IMG/VR virus record: IMGVR_UViG_3300024300_000012
Coordinates: 1 to 26,886 of that record
Source of the DNA: a virus
Length of the DNA stretch: 26,886 nt
Reading direction: 5' to 3' (one strand)
In this document: positions 22,896 to 26,886 of the stretch, in pieces
How the letters are laid out: every line of letters begins with the position of its first letter
Numbering within the stretch: the first letter of the stretch is position 1
Notes under the pieces: generated by a model
What the model saw: the letters and a program-made list of their open reading frames with translations, nothing else
Database searches by the model: none
What the model was told of the DNA's origin: nothing
Translations under genes and position numbers: made by a program

Positions 22896-23655
22896 CTGCA
22901 TCTCCTTTCGTTTTCTTTTCGGGGATATAGGCTTGAGGGGTATAAATCGTATTGTCGTTCTGAGGTCTGCCGAAGACTTCAAAGATGTCATTGATTGTCT
23001 GCGGGCCCACATCGGGCACGGCGCCTTTAAGCTTCTTGAACGGCTGGGCAAGGAAGTCTATAAACTTCGGGAATTCTTTCTTAATCGCAGTTGCCCTTGC
23101 TAACCCAACGCCTTTTATAGACGTCAGCATTTCAATAACAGGGTCACGCACAAGCAACGGGATGGCATAATGGACCGGCGCCTTTCCGGCTACATGCTCA
23201 GGGTCGTTGTACCATGAAACGATTTTCTGCACCGCAGTATAGGCAGCCCCGGCGCCCTCAGACGGGAAGCGATAGTGGTAAATGCCAGCGTGCCACATCT
23301 CAAGTAACCAGTTCTCAAGAAAGAACCAGTTATAGTTACGTTCACCGTATTTGGTGCGGATATTCATCCTGGGGAATGAACAACTGTAGTAACCGAGTAT
23401 CATCAGTATTGGAATGTCAACTGCTTCGGCAAGGCCTCGCAGTTGTTCCTTAATCCTGTTTGTCTGCATATCGGTCAATAGCGCACCGATTGTTTTCTCT
23501 TCCATGCCGACAGTCAAGTGAGGAGGACACTCCATGATAAACCGGTAATCGCCACCTCTGTCCCCGAGGTCGCAAATCTCGACATTGTCGTTCATTAATT
23601 CCTGAAACTTCTTCTTCGTAGGATCAGGTTGTCTGTAGTCCATCCATAAGTGCAT
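22873..23655 (-). CDS. ERCC4-type nuclease with helix-hairpin-helix domain
   Basis: This 260-residue protein has an XPF/Mus81-like core: GDY at 35-37 (RGGDYRFIME), EEK at 52-54 in place of the ERK motif, then a helix with DMQTNRIKEQLRGL. Residues about 176-198 (MLTSIKGVGLARATAIKKEF) are a helix-hairpin-helix with the GVG loop. In archaea and eukaryotes this pair cuts branched DNA; in phages it may resolve junctions or process forks. The start has AGGAG nine bases upstream. The N-terminal metal residues are consistent, but the ERK variant needs testing. The C-terminus is lysine/glycine-rich. Confidence 0.75.
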   Translation of the reverse strand: MHLWMDYRQPDPTKKKFQELMNDNVEICDLGDRGGDYRFIMECPPHLTVGMEEKTIGALLTDMQTNRIKEQLRGLAEAVDIPILMILGYYSCSFPRMNIRTKYGERNYNWFFLENWLLEMWHAGIYHYRFPSEGAGAAYTAVQKIVSWYNDPEHVAGKAPVHYAIPLLVRDPVIEMLTSIKGVGLARATAIKKEFPKFIDFLAQPFKKLKGAVPDVGPQTINDIFEVFGRPQNDNTIYTPQAYIPEKKTKGDAGGQNKKI

Positions 23656-23667
23656 TTCTGTATTCTC

Positions 23668-24453
23668 CTACTTCTGCATCCACGGTCGGCATAATCCAGC
23701 GAACTGACAGCCGGGGCACGTGAATATGTTCGGCCTCGGCGGAAACAGCCCTGTCTTAATCAACCCGATAACTGGTTTCAAGACTTCGTTGATATACCAG
23801 TTAACGTGCTCAATTGTTCTAACAACTGTCATTTCTTGGACTTCCGGCGTCCGTTTCCTTACGGCGGTATGGAAACTGAACTTGACCGGCGCAGTAACCC
23901 CGGCATTAAGGAAACGGCTCATTGAATATGAGTAAGGTTGCAAGCTTGACTCGACATCGGAAACGGTCTTACTGCGCTTTGATGTCTTGTGGTCTATGAT
24001 TGCCTCATGCTCCTCACGGACATCAATCCTTCCTGTAAAGGCAACCCCTGTATCGGGAATGACAAGTTCAAAGTTCTCTTCAACGGCAATCGGCTTAATC
24101 TTTTTTGCTCTCTGGTCGTACTGGGCACGGACAAGTTGTATGCCCTCGTCCTTGATAATGCCCGGGTCCTCATCGCCAAAGTCAATCTCCAGATGGCGCG
24201 ATTCCTCGTCATCAATCTGGTCTTTCTTTTCCCATGATGTTGAGAATATATCCTCTACATCGCTGAGTGGCAACAGTTTTGCAGTCTTCATCTTGTGAGC
24301 AAGGTTATCGCCAACTGCTTTGTGATAGGCACCACCTAGGAACAGGTTGTAACTTACCCTGCCTGGTATCTTGAGTATGTACTGGTATTCAGCCAACCGC
24401 GGGCAGTTCATGTAGGCTTGAACTAGTGAGTTACGGAAAGTCAAGGACTGCAT
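23668..24453 (-). CDS. RecB/Cas4-like PD-(D/E)XK nuclease with Fe-S cysteines
   Basis: The 261-residue protein has the PD-(D/E)XK core: an N-terminal AYMNCPRLAEYQY (C17), GGAYHKAVGD (H44), GRIDV with D144, and IIDHKT with D154 and K156, plus a Q...Y helix (SLQPYSYSMSRF). Its end has CPGC and LC, which together with C17 make a four-cysteine cluster like the iron-sulfur nucleases AddB and Cas4. It is expected to be a DNA exonuclease, partner of the annealing protein. I chose the ATG at 24453, behind GGGGGAATTG, over a TTG one codon earlier. It overlaps the previous gene by 23 bases. Confidence 0.82.
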   Translation of the reverse strand: MQSLTFRNSLVQAYMNCPRLAEYQYILKIPGRVSYNLFLGGAYHKAVGDNLAHKMKTAKLLPLSDVEDIFSTSWEKKDQIDDEESRHLEIDFGDEDPGIIKDEGIQLVRAQYDQRAKKIKPIAVEENFELVIPDTGVAFTGRIDVREEHEAIIDHKTSKRSKTVSDVESSLQPYSYSMSRFLNAGVTAPVKFSFHTAVRKRTPEVQEMTVVRTIEHVNWYINEVLKPVIGLIKTGLFPPRPNIFTCPGCQFAGLCRPWMQK

Positions 24454-24685
24454 CAATTCCCCCTAACCGGCCTTGGCATTCCTCGTGCATAAACGGCAGA
24501 ATGCCTAGTACCTCGAATTCTACATCATCGTTGGGACAGAACTTCCCATGACCTTTTGGCTGTAACACCCTGTACCTTACAACCCGCTTTTTGCCACACC
24601 AACAACATTGTTCTAGGGAGATGATTTCGTCTTCTCCTGCCGGCATATCATCAGTATCCGGTGTTTGATGCCAGCAATGTTCCAT
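24431..24685 (-). CDS. Small cysteine/histidine-rich protein
   Basis: The 84-residue product has CWH near the start, CCWCGKKR in the middle and GHGKFCP further on, enough for one zinc site of the CxxC type. AAGGAG lies upstream of the ATG. No family is recognised. Its end overlaps the nuclease start, so the two are coupled. A role in DNA metabolism is possible by context only. Confidence 0.6.
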   Translation of the reverse strand: MEHCWHQTPDTDDMPAGEDEIISLEQCCWCGKKRVVRYRVLQPKGHGKFCPNDDVEFEVLGILPFMHEECQGRLGGIDAVLDFP

Positions 24686-24698
24686 AGTATTGCTCCTT

Positions 24699-25145
24699 CT
24701 ATTTTAATCTTTGTCTTACTAATTCTGAACTTGATTGTAATTTCTCACCACCAACGTTATATCTGATCTCGATATTAAGGTTATTACACGTTATGATTTC
24801 CTGTGGCGGGAGAGTAAATGGGCCACGGTCGCCACCCTTTGCGAATATGTTCGGGTGGTAATGACTCAGACTCTGGGCAACAGAGCCGTCATTGTCTATA
24901 TTGGGGAGTACGGCGTTAACGTCCTTCATGGCAAGCAGGATTTCCGAACGTTCTTTGTAAGGCATAAAGCAGTAGCCCTTTTTGGCTACTGCCTGTTCAT
25001 CCGTATTAAGTATGACCCATAAGATGTCACCGAGTTTCTTTGCGGCCTGTATGTATCTTACGTGTCCGATATGGAGAGGGTCGAAGTAACCTGAAACCGC
25101 AACGACTGTTGTAGCACGTTTCTTTTTCTTACATAGACCGCCCAT
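24699..25145 (-). CDS. Nucleotidyltransferase, cytidylyltransferase/RfaE-C-like
   Basis: Starting at ATG 25145 (GGAAG six bases upstream) the protein is 148 residues. It has the nucleotidyltransferase core GYFDPLHIGHVRYIQAAKKL, with the HIGH motif at 25-28, WVILNTDEQ, PYKERSEILLAMKDV, and a late KGGDRGPFT motif. The family makes CDP or ADP derivatives of glycerol phosphate, heptose phosphate or similar (TagD, RfaE-C and Aut-like proteins). It follows the cupin gene with an overlap of 17 bases, so the two likely act on one sugar. A longer start would lie inside the cupin gene. The exact sugar is unknown. Confidence 0.82.
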   Translation of the reverse strand: MGGLCKKKKRATTVVAVSGYFDPLHIGHVRYIQAAKKLGDILWVILNTDEQAVAKKGYCFMPYKERSEILLAMKDVNAVLPNIDNDGSVAQSLSHYHPNIFAKGGDRGPFTLPPQEIITCNNLNIEIRYNVGGEKLQSSSELVRQRLK

Positions 25146-25533
25146 AGTCATCTTCCATTCTAACGATATCCGTATCGTCATAGTCCTCTGGCCGTGGGAA
25201 GCATTCAAGCAATGACAGTGGCGTATCGGCAAGCGATGAAACGCGGTGGATAGTATTAGCTGGTATTACTACTGAAGTACCTGTTCTGAGGTACACTCTG
25301 GCAAATTCAACGTGGTCAGGGCTATCATGCTCAGTAATCATGCACGGTACCTCTAGATAACCATCATCTAGGAATGTCATAATTTCTGAACGTTTCTTAT
25401 GGTACTGGAGTGATGTCCTTGACGCCTTGATAATATGCAACGTCTTGGCTACCACTTTGCCATCCGAGTCTACGATAAGATGCTCGTGGCCCCACGGCTT
25501 ATCAACGCGCACAGGGGCAGAAATAGTTATCAT
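25129..25533 (-). CDS. Cupin-type sugar-phosphate isomerase-like protein (type II PMI-like)
   Basis: From ATG 25533 (AAGGAG six bases upstream) this gives 134 residues. It has the family signature DKPWGHEHLI, then SLQYHKKRSEIMTFLDDGYL with metal ligands H45 and E50, and a late GTSVVIPANTIHRV with a third ligand. This is the cupin core of type II mannose-6-phosphate isomerases and of the ManC C-terminal part; other sugar-phosphate cupins are possible. It overlaps the nucleotidyltransferase gene. Together they suggest an activated-sugar pathway supplying the glycosyltransferases on the other arm. Confidence 0.72.
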   Translation of the reverse strand: MITISAPVRVDKPWGHEHLIVDSDGKVVAKTLHIIKASRTSLQYHKKRSEIMTFLDDGYLEVPCMITEHDSPDHVEFARVYLRTGTSVVIPANTIHRVSSLADTPLSLLECFPRPEDYDDTDIVRMEDDYGRSM

Positions 25534-25559
25534 TGGAAACTCCTTCTCGATAGTAGAAA

Positions 25560-25763
25560 CTAAAGCTGATTGTCGTTTATCATCCAAAGACCGCGACCTG
25601 TTGAAAACAATACCATCAGCAATGCCGCAATCCCCATGACAGATACAAGGATAGCTAGAATATTTCCATCCGCATTAAGTAGAATGGAAATAAAAACCGG
25701 CCACCACCCCCCGGTCATTAAGAGTAAAACGAAAACCCTGTAGGCTTTGGCTAACATTGCCAT
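25560..25763 (-). CDS. Small two-helix membrane protein
   Basis: The 67-residue product has two hydrophobic stretches: residues about 8-28 (YRVFVLLLMTGGWWPVFISI) and 35-54 (ILAILVSVMGIAALLMVLF), joined by LLNADGN. The ribosome site before the ATG is weak, and a second ATG lies two codons downstream. It may be a holin/antiholin, a superinfection factor or another small membrane protein. No signal for any of these is seen. Confidence 0.5.
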   Translation of the reverse strand: MAMLAKAYRVFVLLLMTGGWWPVFISILLNADGNILAILVSVMGIAALLMVLFSTGRGLWMINDNQL

Positions 25764-25817
25764 ATTCTACCACAAACTGTGAGAGACTTTCAAGTAAGGT
25801 TTGGGTGCGCGGGAGTC

Positions 25818-26060
25818 TTAACCGCGTACCGCTCCGCTAAGGTTTTTATCTTTTATAGCTCCTGGTGTCAGAGAGTTCTCTTGAGGGCTTCGACCATCTT
25901 TATCGCCCAACACCAGCACCCATCCTTTGTCTCTCAGATATTCGTCCATGAGTTTGAGGACGCTCGAAGCAGCGAGTGTCATGAACCCCTGCTCTTTACG
26001 CATCCAATCTTTGAAGTCTTGCCACTCTATATCAGATACTTTAAGCGTCCTCGTACTCAT
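25818..26060 (-). CDS. Hypothetical small protein
   Basis: Starting at ATG with AAGGAG seven bases upstream, the 80-residue product is helical (EWQDFKDWMRKEQGF, SSVLKLMDEYLRDKG) and ends in a polar tail (SLTPGAIKDKNLSGAVRG). No domain is recognised. The last codons span a GC-rich hairpin sequence. It lies in the accessory arm between the two sugar genes and the Ala/Pro-tailed gene. Confidence 0.6.
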   Translation of the reverse strand: MSTRTLKVSDIEWQDFKDWMRKEQGFMTLAASSVLKLMDEYLRDKGWVLVLGDKDGRSPQENSLTPGAIKDKNLSGAVRG

Positions 26061-26070
26061 GGATAGCTCC

Positions 26071-26265
26071 TTATGCTACTGCCGTGAACTTTCCCGGTGC
26101 GGCTTCCTTAAGCTGCAGGGATACCGTCATGTCCTTCACAAGTTGCGTGGATTTAGGAGCGAAGCTTGCGAACTCAGGTTTGTTCTTGAGCATTGAAGCT
26201 ATCTCCAGCGTTGTTTTCGATGTGCCTGTGCAGAACACGTAAACAGCATCCTTTACTGCAGACAT
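26071..26265 (-). CDS. Small protein following the Ala/Pro-tailed gene
   Basis: The 64-residue product is polar with a hydrophobic N-terminal part (AVYVFCTGTSKTTLEIASML) and ends in LKEAAPGKFTAVA. It starts eight bases after the preceding stop with no clear ribosome site, so it may depend on coupling. No family is recognised. Confidence 0.5.
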   Translation of the reverse strand: MSAVKDAVYVFCTGTSKTTLEIASMLKNKPEFASFAPKSTQLVKDMTVSLQLKEAAPGKFTAVA

Positions 26266-26273
26266 TGGGTCAG

Positions 26274-26886
26274 CTACCGGGTTGGTGCTTTTGGGGTTGC
26301 CTTTACAGGGGCAGCTTTCGTAGGTGGCGAAGTAGCTACCGGGGTAGCAACCTTCTTCGCTGGCGCCGGTGCCGGGGCCGGTGCTGGCGCTGGCTCTTCG
26401 CCGAAGTAGCCGTAGAATTTCGTTGGGACCAATCTCTCAAAGGTTTTGGGTGGGGCATTGGGGTTCTTCCGGTCTTCCATTGTTTCTTCCTGCCACTTCC
26501 AATCGCACTCGAGTCCCTGGAAGCCCTTGGCGTTCTGCCATGTCTTACCTTCATCATCGGTGAGGGAGAATCTGGCGCTTTCGAAGTTGACTCCGACACT
26601 CTCGAGAGCGGCGCAGAATACGGCAAGACCGGCGAGTTCGTTCATTTGCTGGTCAGAAGCGAAGAGAGAACCATCTTCATTGATTTCGAACTCCGAGATT
26701 GTCTTACCCATTTTGAGGGTAACGTCTTCAACACCATCAGAACCATCCGATGGGACGATGGCGATCTTGAGCGACGGGCCGTTCATGTACTTTGGGTCAT
26801 TGGGTAGCCAGCCGGCTGCAGCGATGTAGCCCTTGATTCCGTCCGGGAATGTCTTGGGCTTCCCCTGCGCTGAGGGGGCAAAGGTG
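26274..26886 (-). CDS. Partial protein with Ala/Pro-rich tail (5' end outside window)
   Basis: The frame stays open to the window edge, so ATG 26786 need not be the true start; about 203 residues are visible. The folded part has acidic and aromatic segments (LKMGKTISEFEINEDG, RFSLTDDEGKTWQNAKGF, ECDWKWQEETMEDRK, LVPTKFYGYFGEE). It ends in an Ala-Pro repeat (EEPAPAPAPAPAPAKK) and a basic Pro/Thr tail. Such tails are flexible. The acidic core and the position at the head of the replication arm allow a single-stranded DNA-binding role, but no motif proves it. A gene further right in the same direction may share its transcript. Confidence 0.6.
   Translation of the reverse strand, partial: TFAPSAQGKPKTFPDGIKGYIAAAGWLPNDPKYMNGPSLKIAIVPSDGSDGVEDVTLKMGKTISEFEINEDGSLFASDQQMNELAGLAVFCAALESVGVNFESARFSLTDDEGKTWQNAKGFQGLECDWKWQEETMEDRKNPNAPPKTFERLVPTKFYGYFGEEPAPAPAPAPAPAKKVATPVATSPPTKAAPVKATPKAPTR

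Noticed and set aside
22896-23051. Longer N-terminus for the zinc-ribbon/HTH protein
   Set aside because: The extension lies wholly inside the ERCC4-like gene in another frame, and its residues look like an artefact of that overlap.
25795-25845. Direct repeat TAAGGTTT (25795-25802 and 25838-25845) around a 9-bp hairpin, 25804-25830
   Set aside because: It overlaps the last codons of the 80-residue gene and the hairpin has no T-run on the transcribed strand; I see no independent function.
26193-26829. Plus-strand open frames at the right edge
   Set aside because: They are antisense shadows of the Ala/Pro-tailed gene, with biased codons and no ribosome sites.
1-26886. CRISPR array, transposase or integrase
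   Set aside because: No spaced repeat array, insertion-sequence ends or recombinase signature was seen.

Overview
The window is a piece of a tailed, long-tailed (siphovirus-type) bacteriophage or prophage genome, about half G+C, packed with short or overlapping gene junctions and good AGGAGG-type ribosome binding sites, so the host is a bacterium. The host lineage cannot be told from the sequence. No integrase, capsid, terminase or lysis enzyme lies inside the window, so lifestyle is undecided.

Layout: bases 1-15758 are transcribed rightward and form the neck/tail module: a partial neck protein, an inserted block of sugar and radical-SAM enzymes (457-4061), a tail terminator candidate, major tail protein, a small XRE regulator behind a strong hairpin, a tail assembly chaperone with a probable -1 frameshift extension, a basic tail protein, the tape measure, a hub-like protein, three distal tail/fibre proteins and a small two-helix membrane protein. 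Bases 15845-26886 are transcribed leftward and form the DNA-metabolism/accessory module. Read in transcription order (right to left) it holds an Ala/Pro-tailed protein, small proteins, a cupin isomerase and a cytidylyltransferase, a RecB-like PD-(D/E)XK nuclease, an ERCC4/HhH nuclease, a zinc/HTH protein, an RNase H-like protein, a possible single-strand annealing protein, a zinc-finger HTH protein, a metallophosphoesterase, small zinc proteins, an odd tRNA with its own terminator, a DNA methyltransferase, small proteins, and a spore-photolyase-type radical SAM/HD pair. The two arms converge at about 15800 in a nested inverted repeat.

The most unusual part is a phage-borne glycosylation/radical chemistry set. 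One 925-residue protein joins a GT4 glycosyltransferase, a radical SAM/SPASM-like domain with a stretched CX9CX2C cluster motif, and a C-terminal GT2/Anp1-like glycosyltransferase. The next gene is a free-standing paralogue of the same radical SAM domain, and it is followed by a translationally coupled 46-residue peptide gene. On the other arm a cupin sugar-phosphate isomerase and a HIGH-type nucleotidyltransferase could make an activated sugar. I infer, without proof, that these act together to build or remodel a glycan on virion, DNA or host surface.

Other noteworthy non-coding structure: a roughly 167-nt multi-helix RNA candidate with a loop-to-junction pseudoknot ahead of the SPL-type gene, a compact H-type pseudoknot ahead of the methyltransferase, and an initiator-like CAT tRNA with irregular acceptor/D-arm junction.
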